Source: a virus | Virus record (IMG/VR): IMGVR_UViG_3300030107_002341 | Coordinates: 1-26,018 of that record | Reading direction: 5' to 3' (one strand) | DNA: 26,018 nucleotides | Part shown: positions 1 to 5,660 of the stretch, in pieces | How the letters are laid out: every line of letters begins with the position of its first letter | Position numbering within the stretch: position 1 is the stretch's first letter | Made by a program: the position numbers and the translations under genes | Notes under the pieces: generated by a model | Told to the model about the DNA's origin: nothing | Database searches by the model: none | Seen by the model: the letters and a program-made list of their open reading frames with translations, nothing else

Positions 1-237
1 GTGCAGAAAGGTATTGAGGTTGGAAGGGAGTATAAAGCGGAACTGTCCGAATATGACAAGGCAACAGAAGAAATCCTGTTTACTAATGGAGACCTTGGTA
101 TAGAAAAATTTATAAAGTACCTTGAACTAGAAGATATTGAAGAGTATATAATTAAAAGGTTTAATAAGTTTTACTCCTTCAATAAAGATAATATGATAGA
201 ACAAGATATAGAGTATTTAAATATATATAATATATAA
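1..237 (+). CDS. Hypothetical acidic protein, possibly 5'-truncated
   Basis: The reading frame is open from the first base of the window, where a GTG could be a start or an internal valine; the upstream context is missing, so the 5' end is undecided. The visible 78 residues are rich in Glu, Ile, Tyr and Lys, with no Cys pairs, no membrane segment and no motif I recognise. The C-terminal residues fall in a TA-rich tract (219-249). It lies upstream of the candidate promoter for the exonuclease gene, so it may belong to a separate transcript. Function unknown. Confidence 0.55.
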   Translation: MQKGIEVGREYKAELSEYDKATEEILFTNGDLGIEKFIKYLELEDIEEYIIKRFNKFYSFNKDNMIEQDIEYLNIYNI

Positions 238-249
238 TATATATATATA
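219..249. repeat. TA-rich low-complexity tract
   Basis: This is a nearly pure alternating A/T tract with only small interruptions. It covers the last codons of the first gene and the start of the intergenic space. Such tracts melt easily and occur at promoters and replication origins, but there is no set of iterons or DnaA-box-like repeats beside it, so no function is assigned. Confidence 0.6.
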
Positions 250-295
250 CGACCAACCAGAACAGGTATTAACAATATAAGCCTTAAATAGCCAC

Positions 296-362
296 TTGTC
301 AAGGAAAAAAATAAAAATAATATAAATTATTGCTTGTTATGTTTATGGGTGGTTTATATTAT
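296..362 (+). promoter_or_regulatory. Candidate sigma70-type promoter(s) for the rightward operon
   Basis: Two overlapping promoter-like arrangements lie in the 157-base space before the exonuclease gene. One has TTGTCA (296-301) and TATAAA (321-326) with a 19-base spacer. The other has TTGTTA (334-339) and TATTAT (357-362) with a 17-base spacer, which is the better geometry. Transcription would start near 369, leaving a short leader before the ATG at 395. In such AT-rich DNA, chance matches are common, so support comes mainly from position: this is the first large space upstream of a long run of rightward genes. Confidence 0.4.
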
Positions 363-394
363 CTATGTACTAAAATAAAACAGAAAGAAGGATT

Positions 395-1291
395 ATGCCA
401 GCAGTAGGATTTAAATACCCAGATGGCGAAAGGATAACATTTAAAGACATTTTTGAGGAAAACAAATTAGACCTCAGAAGAATGGGTATTGTGATGCCAA
501 TGTTAAGAGAATTGGCTAAGCAGCGAGACCCTAATCGGAAACCATCGGTTACTGAATGCCTCATAGGAACTTGTGAGGCTTATTTAAAAAGAACAGAAGA
601 TTATTTTATTGACCCACAAGAGCACGCATTTGCTTTAGCAGGTACATTGCACCACGCCAGACTTGAACAAAACGCAGATGAGGAATCAGCAGAAATATCA
701 ATGGAAGGAATGGACATTACAGGGATAGTTGATTTATATGACGAGGAGAGTAAGTCGCTTATAGATTATAAAAACGCAGGTTCATATAAAGTCGCACAGG
801 TGCTTGGTGTAGACTTTTATTTAGAAGATGACCCATCAGGTGCAGTGTACTTGCGTAAGGGAAAGTGGGGAGAAAAAGGACAACCTAAGAAAGTTAAAAG
901 ATATTGGAACAATCCAGAAAAAGCAGACCTTGGTGATTGGGAATGGCAGATAAATTGTTACAGATATATGTTAGAGAAAGAAGGTAAAGAGATTGAAAGT
1001 ATGTATGTGCAAGTAACAGTAAGAGATGGTGGTATACAAGCAGCTAGAGATAGGGGTGTAGAGCATAAGATATACCTCATAGAAGTTCCATATATACATA
1101 ATGACCACATAGAGGAAAGATTTAAAGGTAAGAGGGATCAGTTAAACGAAGCATTGGAACTCAAGAAACTACCAGAAATGTGTAGCGAAGAAGAAACTTG
1201 GGGTGGAAAAAAGTGCGAGAGTTATTGCGATGCTAGAGATGTATGTCCATACATTACACAACCATTTAATTACCAAAAAGATATAATTTGA
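395..1291 (+). CDS. Cas4/RecB-like PD-(D/E)XK exonuclease
   Basis: Probable DNA end-resecting exonuclease. The 298 residues show the RecB/Cas4 nuclease order: a His pair in GTLHHARLE (H86/H87), Asp113 in GIVDLYD, the D-x-K core DYK (124-126), and the QxxxY element QINCYRY (185-191). C-terminal cysteines 263, 274, 278 and 284, with N-terminal Cys55 or Cys60, match the four-Cys iron-sulfur cluster of Cas4/AddB-type nucleases. An AGAAGGA site precedes the ATG. It is followed by a Rad52-like annealing protein and an SSB-like protein, the standard phage exonuclease plus annealase arrangement. No adjacent CRISPR or other cas gene exists, so a CRISPR adaptation role is unlikely. The family call is firm; exonuclease polarity is not visible. 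Confidence 0.82.
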   Translation: MPAVGFKYPDGERITFKDIFEENKLDLRRMGIVMPMLRELAKQRDPNRKPSVTECLIGTCEAYLKRTEDYFIDPQEHAFALAGTLHHARLEQNADEESAEISMEGMDITGIVDLYDEESKSLIDYKNAGSYKVAQVLGVDFYLEDDPSGAVYLRKGKWGEKGQPKKVKRYWNNPEKADLGDWEWQINCYRYMLEKEGKEIESMYVQVTVRDGGIQAARDRGVEHKIYLIEVPYIHNDHIEERFKGKRDQLNEALELKKLPEMCSEEETWGGKKCESYCDARDVCPYITQPFNYQKDII

Positions 1292-1292
1292 A

Positions 1293-1377
1293 TTGCAGTG
1301 TAGTCGAATAGGACAAGGGTTAGTAACCCTCTGTAGGTCAACGAAGTCTGGGTACAACTTCATACTGAAATGTACCC
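1293..1377 (+). ncRNA. Candidate structured RNA leader with two alternative folds
   Basis: This 121-base space has no credible gene but strong inverted repeats. GGGTT/AACCC (1317-1321 with 1325-1329) forms one hairpin. GGGTACA/TGTACCC (1350-1356 with 1371-1377) forms a perfect 7-bp stem. The second competes with another fold: GAAGT/ACTTC (1343-1347 with 1357-1361) plus CAGTGT/ATACTG (1296-1301 with 1362-1367), which gives a cloverleaf-like outline. No T-run follows, so it is not a simple terminator. It may be a cis-acting leader of the downstream annealase gene; the role is inferred only from position. Confidence 0.35.
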
Positions 1378-1412
1378 AAAATGTTAAAGATGTACTTTAA
1401 GGAGAATATAAT

Positions 1413-2054
1413 TTGGCTAATAAAAAAAATGAATTAGTTAAAGTTTCAGATGAGATGATTGAAGAATCTCTTATTAAGAAGCATAAAGATATTTCGCAGA
1501 GAACTACGCCTAAGGCATACATAAAGACAAGACCTGATGGTTTTGACTATGTTGACGAAGCCTATATGCGTAACGAACTCACGAAAGAATACCCTGCTTG
1601 GTCTTGGTCGCCTGCAGGAGATAATCCAGTCCAGTTCCTTGGAGCTGAATGGGTTATTGTTACAGGTGTATTAAGGGTAAATGACAATGGGGTAATGAGG
1701 GAATTCTTTTCCCCAGGCTCTGCTCGAGTTCAGTTCAAACGTGGTAAGCCACACACAGCTGAGAATGTTGTTGATATAGACAAGAATTTAGCTAGTGCTA
1801 ATACGAATGGATTCAAAAGAGCAGTAAATAGACTTGGTAATATAGCCGACGATGTTTACAGAAAACAAGACCTTACCTTATCGGATACCGATATAGAGGA
1901 ATTGGAAAAGAAGATGGCTGGTCTTTCTGAAGAATGGAAAGATAAGATAATGCAGAGCATACTCAATGGTGAGGTAATTAAACCCGACTTGAAAAAAGTC
2001 ATTAACAGAATAGATCAATTAATTAATGAAGAACAGGAGAAAAAAGATGGCTGA
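1413..2054 (+). CDS. Rad52-like single-strand annealing protein
   Basis: Probable single-strand annealing recombinase of the Rad52/Sak type. The 213 residues contain the expected pattern: a beta-sheet core from about 45 to 110 with WVIVTGVLRV (80-89), then a polar linker and the helix ASANTNGFKRAVNRLG (127-142). That helix resembles the conserved helix of Rad52-type proteins in which a lysine/arginine follows a phenylalanine. The C-terminus (150-213) is charged and probably helical. It starts at TTG with a strong TAAGGAG site eight bases upstream; no nearby ATG is as well placed. It lies between the exonuclease and the SSB-like gene, which supports a strand-annealing role. The DdrB and RecT families fit less well. 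The call rests on motif recognition, not on alignment. Confidence 0.65.
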   Translation: MANKKNELVKVSDEMIEESLIKKHKDISQRTTPKAYIKTRPDGFDYVDEAYMRNELTKEYPAWSWSPAGDNPVQFLGAEWVIVTGVLRVNDNGVMREFFSPGSARVQFKRGKPHTAENVVDIDKNLASANTNGFKRAVNRLGNIADDVYRKQDLTLSDTDIEELEKKMAGLSEEWKDKIMQSILNGEVIKPDLKKVINRIDQLINEEQEKKDG

Positions 2055-2625
2055 TGTCGGAACAATACTTGAAAGCAGCGATAGTCAAGACTCTTGGTAT
2101 GACCCAGCACAAGACTTTTCTGGGCCAATGCCAGAGGGCGACTATAAAGCTCACGTTAAATCATTAAGTATTAAGAGGAACGTAGTTGTTAAAAACAAGT
2201 TTCTTTCAGATATTTATGAAGTTACGTTTACAGTTGCTGACGAGAATAAGGATATGGAATATCAAAATGATAAAGGAGAATCAATAAGTGGTTCTACGTT
2301 TGTCGGAAGAGATTTCCGTTCCAAAGGCTTTTTTAGATTTAAGAAGCCTAACAAAAGCGAATACCCAAATTTAAGCGAAAATATGGGTTCTAATAGGTCA
2401 TATATGGAACTTGTAAATAGTTTTGGTTTAAATATGGAAGAAAAAGACGGCAAGTTTTACTTGCCAGAATTAGATGAAAGTGATATAGCAGGCACACCAG
2501 TAGTCGCTAAGCTCTATCACGAAACCTGGCTTGATAATGAAGGCGAGGAAAGGGTTACACCTAAAGCATCTATGATATTCGCTTGGGAAGATGGCGAGAA
2601 AAAAGAAGAAGAACTGCCGTTCTAA
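2047..2625 (+). CDS. SSB-like single-stranded DNA-binding protein
   Basis: Probable single-stranded DNA-binding protein. The 192 residues have a beta-rich middle compatible with an OB fold (GDYKAHVKSLS, IYEVTFTVADEN, a later VVAKLYHETW strand). They end in an acidic run and EEELPF, which mimics the SSB C-terminal tail (DDIPF in E. coli) that recruits partner proteins. The ATG at 2047 is chosen over an in-frame ATG at 2026 because AGGAG (2035-2039) is correctly spaced from it. The ATG overlaps the end of the annealase gene by eight bases, implying translational coupling. OB-fold assignment from sequence alone is tentative; the tail and operon position are the best evidence. Confidence 0.6.
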   Translation: MADVGTILESSDSQDSWYDPAQDFSGPMPEGDYKAHVKSLSIKRNVVVKNKFLSDIYEVTFTVADENKDMEYQNDKGESISGSTFVGRDFRSKGFFRFKKPNKSEYPNLSENMGSNRSYMELVNSFGLNMEEKDGKFYLPELDESDIAGTPVVAKLYHETWLDNEGEERVTPKASMIFAWEDGEKKEEELPF

Positions 2626-2642
2626 ATCGTCATAATTACAAT

Positions 2643-2714
2643 GGGGCTCAGTTGTTCCACATAAGTGATAAAGAGCTAGTGGACAGCGAATTAACGTCTA
2701 TGCTGAGTCCCTTT
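2643..2714 (+). ncRNA. Candidate three-way-junction RNA or leader element
   Basis: An outer stem pairs GGGGCTCAG (2643-2651) with CTGAGTCCC (2703-2711), nine base pairs including one G-U. Inside, TCCAC (2656-2660) can pair with GTGGA (2679-2683). AGCG (2685-2688) can pair with TGCT (2701-2704) if the outer stem is shortened to seven pairs. Only TTT follows the outer stem, so it is a poor terminator. There is no open frame of note. It could be a leader of the zinc-ribbon gene at 2740, a processing site, or a small RNA. Confidence 0.4.
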
Positions 2715-2739
2715 AGATAGAAGGTAAAAAGGTGAAGTG

Positions 2740-2898
2740 ATGGAAGATAAGAGAGAAACTAAAATAGAATATTGTAACGATTGTAAACGAGATTCTGTAT
2801 TTGATATTAATGAAGACCAAGATGCTAAATACGAATATGGAAAAAGGCTGAGGGAATGTATAAAATGTGGTAGGTATGAAAGTAGGGTGGAATTATGA
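2740..2898 (+). CDS. Zinc-ribbon microprotein (52 aa)
   Basis: A 52-residue protein carries two Cys pairs, C12-x2-C15 and C40-x2-C43, separated by an acidic linker, as in a minimal zinc ribbon. The start ATG is preceded by AAGGTGA. The stop codon overlaps the ATG of the next gene (ATGA), implying translational coupling. Such phage microproteins often bind nucleic acid or host polymerase, but nothing in the sequence identifies a partner. Confidence 0.7.
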   Translation: MEDKRETKIEYCNDCKRDSVFDINEDQDAKYEYGKRLRECIKCGRYESRVEL

Positions 2899-3077
2899 GT
2901 AATTTAAAGTTTAAAAACATAGAAGAAGCAGAGTCTATGCTTAAAAAAATAAGAATAGAAAAATCAGAAGATATGACGGAAAAAGATGTGGAAGATTTCT
3001 GTGCTTGGATTTGTGGAAAAGCAGAAAGACTTGGCTTTACCGTGAGACATATAGATGAAGATAAAGGAATGGATTAA
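2895..3077 (+). CDS. Hypothetical small protein (60 aa)
   Basis: A 60-residue charged protein, probably two helices. The segment VEDFCAWICGKAERLG contains two cysteines four residues apart, which is not a standard zinc pair. It starts by ATGA overlap with the zinc-ribbon gene. I do not recognise the family. Continuity of the tightly overlapped gene string is the main support for its being real. Confidence 0.6.
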   Translation: MSNLKFKNIEEAESMLKKIRIEKSEDMTEKDVEDFCAWICGKAERLGFTVRHIDEDKGMD

Positions 3078-3090
3078 GATAGAGGAATTT

Positions 3091-3255
3091 ATGACAGATC
3101 TTATGGGCTGGAAGCAAGGTATAGACGCAATGTGCCAGGCACATAGAGATGTAGCTCCTAAGAAACCTATATATGAATTAACCGAAAGAGAAGATAATAA
3201 AATTAAATATAGAATAAGAAAGATATATTTGAAACACAAAGAGGATAACAGATAA
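3091..3255 (+). CDS. Hypothetical basic small protein (54 aa)
   Basis: The ATG at 3091 is preferred because AGAGGA (3081-3086) sits just upstream. An in-frame ATG at 3055 would lie inside the preceding gene without a clear site. The 54 residues begin MTDLMGWKQGIDAM and end in a Lys/Arg-rich helix. There are no membrane segments or Cys pairs. It is the last gene before an intergenic hairpin resembling a terminator. Function unknown. Confidence 0.6.
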   Translation: MTDLMGWKQGIDAMCQAHRDVAPKKPIYELTEREDNKIKYRIRKIYLKHKEDNR

Positions 3256-3301
3256 TTAAACCTATAACACTAAGATATGAAAGGTCTTTTTGGTGTGTGA
3301 G

Positions 3302-3418
3302 GTGGCAATTGAATTATTGTTAATTACTGGTTGGCAAATTATCCTCTCTGTCTGGTTGGCTGGGGCAATGGTATCTTATACTATCCCCAGCCTTTTTATT
3401 GGAGAAATAAATGGCTAA
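3302..3418 (+). CDS. Possible 38-aa single-span membrane peptide
   Basis: A GTG-started frame of 38 codons encodes a strongly hydrophobic peptide (MAIELLLITGWQIIL, then a second apolar stretch ending SLFIGEING). Its stop overlaps the start region of the next gene by eight bases, as other genes here do. Against it: no good ribosome binding site is seen, and its 3' half coincides with the hairpin at 3358-3400, so the frame may be fortuitous. It resembles in kind, not in sequence, the 26-residue membrane peptide at 3823. Confidence 0.3.
   Translation: MAIELLLITGWQIILSVWLAGAMVSYTIPSLFIGEING
3358..3400 (+). terminator. Probable intrinsic (or attenuating) terminator in the rightward operon
   Basis: GGCTGGGG (3358-3365) pairs perfectly with CCCCAGCC (3385-3392), followed at once by TTTTTATT. 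Stem of eight GC-rich pairs, loop of 19 bases. The next gene's GGAG site begins right after the T-run (3401). No convincing promoter follows, so complete termination would silence the downstream early genes. Partial termination, antitermination or a translation-control role is more likely. Confidence 0.7.
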
Positions 3419-3635
3419 AAGAATAAAGAAGAAAAGAACTTACAAGGAGCTAATAGCTCAAATAGAAATGCTATCCCACGTAGTAGAGTATTATAGGGAT
3501 AGACTTGAGACACTTGGAATCCTGATCGAAAACTATATACATATGAATGGCGATGAGGAAAAAGTGGTTAAATACATAGAAAAAAGAAGTAAAGAGGTTA
3601 AGAAGAAGTGGAATGAAAACAAAGAAAATAAATGA
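3411..3635 (+). CDS. Hypothetical basic helical protein (74 aa)
   Basis: 74 residues with Lys/Arg-rich ends (MAKRIKKKRTYKELIAQIE and a lysine-rich C-terminus) around a predicted helix with heptad-like Leu/Ile spacing at about 14-45. A short coiled coil or nucleic-acid-binding helix is plausible. GGAG at 3401-3404 is well placed before the ATG, and the site lies immediately after the terminator-like hairpin, so translation may depend on that structure. Not recognised. Confidence 0.65.
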   Translation: MAKRIKKKRTYKELIAQIEMLSHVVEYYRDRLETLGILIENYIHMNGDEEKVVKYIEKRSKEVKKKWNENKENK

Positions 3636-3801
3636 ACATTGTTCTCTCTGCGGAAAGAAAAAAGATAAGTTCACAGCTGTCCTTACAGACACTAATAATT
3701 ATATCTTATGTCTGACTTGTTATCCATCATACGACAAACTAGATAATATGGGTAAGAAGTGGATGGAGAGTGAATTTATGAAAGGAACGCTTGAGGAATA
3801 A
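3613..3801 (+). CDS. Zinc-ribbon protein (62 aa)
   Basis: Two Cys pairs, C10-x2-C13 (CSLCGKKK) and C33-x2-C36 (CLTC), each in a knuckle context, indicate a zinc ribbon. The C-terminal part is an acidic helix. It overlaps the preceding gene by 23 bases, and the next gene has its own site. Specific function unknown; the fold assignment is more secure than any role. Confidence 0.7.
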   Translation: MKTKKINEHCSLCGKKKDKFTAVLTDTNNYILCLTCYPSYDKLDNMGKKWMESEFMKGTLEE

Positions 3802-3822
3802 AAACACAGAAAGGAGTATCTA

Positions 3823-3903
3823 ATGGCTGAATTCTTTTTAGGAATGATAATAGGGAGTATCCTAACATTAGCTGCACTTTATTGGTATACAGAGCGAAGA
3901 TGA
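3823..3903 (+). CDS. 26-aa single-span membrane peptide
   Basis: A perfect AAGGAG (3811-3816) stands seven bases before the ATG, strong support for such a short gene. The peptide MAEFFLGMIIGSILTLAALY plus six more residues (WYTERR) is one membrane helix with a positive C-terminus. The stop overlaps the next start (ATGA). It could modify the host membrane early in infection, for example in superinfection exclusion, but that is conjecture. Confidence 0.65.
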   Translation: MAEFFLGMIIGSILTLAALYWYTERR

Positions 3904-4037
3904 GAAAACTTAAAAAACAAGTAATGCTTTGTGGACATAAAGAATACTATATTAAGAGTGATAAACCAGATGATATATGCTTGAAATGCGAAAAGACTCT
4001 TAAAAGAAAAGTAAGGAGGTATTACTATGCCAAGTAA
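3900..4037 (+). CDS. Zinc-finger-like basic microprotein (45 aa)
   Basis: The 45 residues have C11-x-H13 and C27-x2-C30, a possible CHCC zinc site, in a Lys/Arg-rich protein. It starts within an ATGA overlap with the membrane peptide and ends 11 bases into the following nuclease gene. Its last codons contain the near-perfect ribosome binding site of that gene (4012-4020). Confidence 0.6.
   Translation: MRKLKKQVMLCGHKEYYIKSDKPDDICLKCEKTLKRKVRRYYYAK
4012..4020 (+). promoter_or_regulatory. Near-consensus Shine-Dalgarno of the small nuclease gene
   Basis: TAAGGAGGT is a nine-base match to the complement of the 16S rRNA 3' end, six bases before the ATG at 4027. It is the strongest ribosome binding site seen in the window. 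It indicates that the host uses SD-led initiation, at least for phage messages. Confidence 0.8.
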
Positions 4038-4338
4038 AAGCAAGGCAAAAGGCAACCGATTTGAGAGATTGTGTGTAGACATAGCTAAATCACACGGACT
4101 TAAAGCTCAAAGAGCTTGGGGTTCTGATGGTAGGTCTATAGGCGAGCATCAAGAAGTTGATATTAAAATAGAAGACTATAAAATACAATGTAAAACTAGA
4201 AAGAGGATAGCAAAATGGTTAAAACCGAGCAAGGAAGTGGATATACAGGTCGTAAAAGAGGACGGCGGGGAGGTTTTCGTGATCCAGCCATTAGAGAAAT
4301 GGTTAGAAATAGTGAAATATCTCCAAGCTCAGAACTAA
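4027..4338 (+). CDS. Small PD-(D/E)XK endonuclease, possibly a Holliday-junction resolvase
   Basis: The 103 residues begin KGNRFERLCVDIAKSHG, giving the helix-1 glutamate (E13) seen in Hjc-like resolvases and VSR-like nucleases. Then HQEVDI (D45) and IQCKTRK (Q54, K56) supply the D and QxK parts of the PD-(D/E)XK active site. Length and motif order fit small phage resolvase-like endonucleases that trim branched replication intermediates. That would suit the recombination genes upstream. A restriction-like or repair nuclease is an alternative. The gene has an excellent ribosome binding site. Confidence 0.75.
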   Translation: MPSKSKAKGNRFERLCVDIAKSHGLKAQRAWGSDGRSIGEHQEVDIKIEDYKIQCKTRKRIAKWLKPSKEVDIQVVKEDGGEVFVIQPLEKWLEIVKYLQAQN

Positions 4339-4670
4339 CTCCAGCAAGTTCAAAAAGATATAGGACAGGTAGCGATGATGATGGTCGAGCGGAGTATCAA
4401 AGATTATATTACGCTCAAATGGAGACGCTTATATTCTACTTTAATGAAGAATGGTTTGACTTCGACACTATTATAAGCAAAGAAACTCAAAGTGGAGATA
4501 TAGGTAAAAAGAACAGTGTGTTTAGATGCGAGTTTTGTTTGAAGCCCTGGTCTATAGGTGAAAGGCATTCCGATGTAGAATACTACAGCAGGAATACGTT
4601 TAAGAATATACCAATGGAGAATAAAACATGCCAGGAGTGCGTAAGTGTCCTACCTGCGGACATAGAATAA
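4299..4670 (+). CDS. Zinc-ribbon protein with uncertain start
   Basis: The C-terminal half is clearly coding: FRCEFC and KTCQEC provide two Cys pairs about 30 residues apart, with GERHSDVEYYS between, as in a treble-clef/HNH-like or zinc-ribbon fold. No catalytic HNH pattern is evident. The start is unclear. The ATG at 4299 gives a 40-base overlap with the preceding gene. An ATG at 4215 has a good AGAGGA site but would overlap by 124 bases and add a basic low-complexity N-terminus. The ATG at 4419 lacks a site. A second frame (4339-4473), in frame with the previous gene after its stop, also reads plausibly. Function unknown. Confidence 0.6.
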   Translation: MVRNSEISPSSELTPASSKRYRTGSDDDGRAEYQRLYYAQMETLIFYFNEEWFDFDTIISKETQSGDIGKKNSVFRCEFCLKPWSIGERHSDVEYYSRNTFKNIPMENKTCQECVSVLPADIE

Positions 4671-4999
4671 AGAAAGAAGATTATACCAAGAGAATAGAAA
4701 AGAAAAGGCTTTCGAGAGATAAGCTCACGCTTGAGTTAATTGACGAAGCAACTGACTCTATAAAAAAGAATCTTCCTCTTGATGACTTAGATATCTTTGC
4801 TTTCTTTTCTGAGATAAGCGAAATACAGGATATCGTTGTTAGAAAAATGTGTAGACGCTATTTATTAGAAAGCTTTCATAAGAGAGGTTTTGGATTAAAG
4901 TATTTAACTGGTATGATAAAGAACGAGAACTCAGCTTACGGACTGAAAAAAGAACACGAAAGGAAATCACTTGACAGAATCCCACCAAAAATCGATTAG
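4628..4999 (+). CDS. Hypothetical protein with N-terminal zinc knuckle (123 aa)
   Basis: N-terminal KCPTCGHRIKK (C7, C10, H12) is half of a zinc ribbon; no clear second pair follows. Residues 25-110 are helical and charged. GGAGA (4616-4620) is eight bases before the ATG. The gene overlaps its upstream neighbour by 43 bases and the downstream methyltransferase by 29. Without a second Cys pair, zinc binding might need dimerisation. Function not recognised; its position between a Cys-pair protein and DNA enzymes suggests DNA or RNA contact. Confidence 0.7.
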   Translation: MPGVRKCPTCGHRIKKEDYTKRIEKKRLSRDKLTLELIDEATDSIKKNLPLDDLDIFAFFSEISEIQDIVVRKMCRRYLLESFHKRGFGLKYLTGMIKNENSAYGLKKEHERKSLDRIPPKID

Positions 5000-5660
5000 T
5001 ATATACAATGAGAATTGTATGGATACTATGGGGAAGATGGAAGATAAATCCATTGACCTTATAATAACAGATCCACCTTATGGTATGAGTTTTAGAAGTA
5101 ATCATAGAGCAAAAAAATATGACGAGATATATTGGGATGACAATTTAGATTGGGTTGATGACTGGTCTTCCGAGTGCTACAGGGTTTTAAAAGATAATAC
5201 TAATATATATGTATTTTGCTCCTATCATAACGTAGATATATTTAAACAATCTCTTCAACGAGATTTTGCGATTAAGAATATATTGATATGGGAAAAGAAC
5301 AATACAAGTATGGGCGATTTAAAGGGCGATTATGCCCCTAAATATGAAATGATATTGTTTGCTTGTAAAGGAAGAAGAATACTAAATGGTGGACGAGACC
5401 CTAATATATTTACATTTGCAAGAACAGGTAACAAGTTGCACCCAACCCAAAAACCAGTTGAGCTTATATCGTATCTTATTGGTAAAAGTTCAAATGAGGG
5501 CGATGTAGTGTATGACCCTTTTATGGGTTCTGGAACTACGGCTGAAGCAGCTTATATTGATAACAGAAAATGCGTAGGTTCGGAAATAAATGATGCTTAT
5601 TATGAGGTATCGCTTACAAGGATTGAGCGCGTAGAAAGGCAGGGTAAAATATTTGTATAG
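4971..5660 (+). CDS. Orphan beta-class DNA (adenine-N6) methyltransferase
   Basis: S-adenosylmethionine-dependent DNA methyltransferase of the N6/N4 family (PF01555 type). Catalytic motif IV is DPPY (34-37). LHPTQKPVELISYLI (157-171) is motif X, and the SAM-binding motif I follows as DPFMGSGTT (182-190). Motif IV before motif I defines the beta class. DPPY favours adenine-N6 over cytosine-N4, which usually has SPPY. The start is TTG with AGGA seven bases upstream. No restriction endonuclease is nearby, so it is an orphan enzyme, plausibly protecting phage DNA from host restriction or timing replication or packaging. At 229 residues the target-recognition region between the motifs is short. 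Confidence 0.93.
   Translation: MTESHQKSISIYNENCMDTMGKMEDKSIDLIITDPPYGMSFRSNHRAKKYDEIYWDDNLDWVDDWSSECYRVLKDNTNIYVFCSYHNVDIFKQSLQRDFAIKNILIWEKNNTSMGDLKGDYAPKYEMILFACKGRRILNGGRDPNIFTFARTGNKLHPTQKPVELISYLIGKSSNEGDVVYDPFMGSGTTAEAAYIDNRKCVGSEINDAYYEVSLTRIERVERQGKIFV

Noticed and set aside
395-1291. A CRISPR adaptation gene (cas4) as part of a viral CRISPR system
   Set aside because: No repeat-spacer array and no other cas gene are present; the neighbours are recombination genes.
1293-1370. tRNA gene suggested by a cloverleaf-like fold with anticodon-like AGT
   Set aside because: No T-loop consensus (GTTCRA), a 9-base loop in the T position, a mismatched acceptor end, no CCA, and an A at the first anticodon position, which is rare in bacterial tRNAs. 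Reported only as a structured RNA.
2643-2711. tRNA or tmRNA-like gene from the 69-base closed structure
   Set aside because: There is no anticodon arm of correct geometry and no T-loop; the inner stems have loops of 12 and 18 bases.
3055-3090. Upstream ATG start (3055) for the gene ending at 3255
   Set aside because: It would overlap the previous gene by 23 bases without a ribosome binding site, while the ATG at 3091 has AGAGGA in place.
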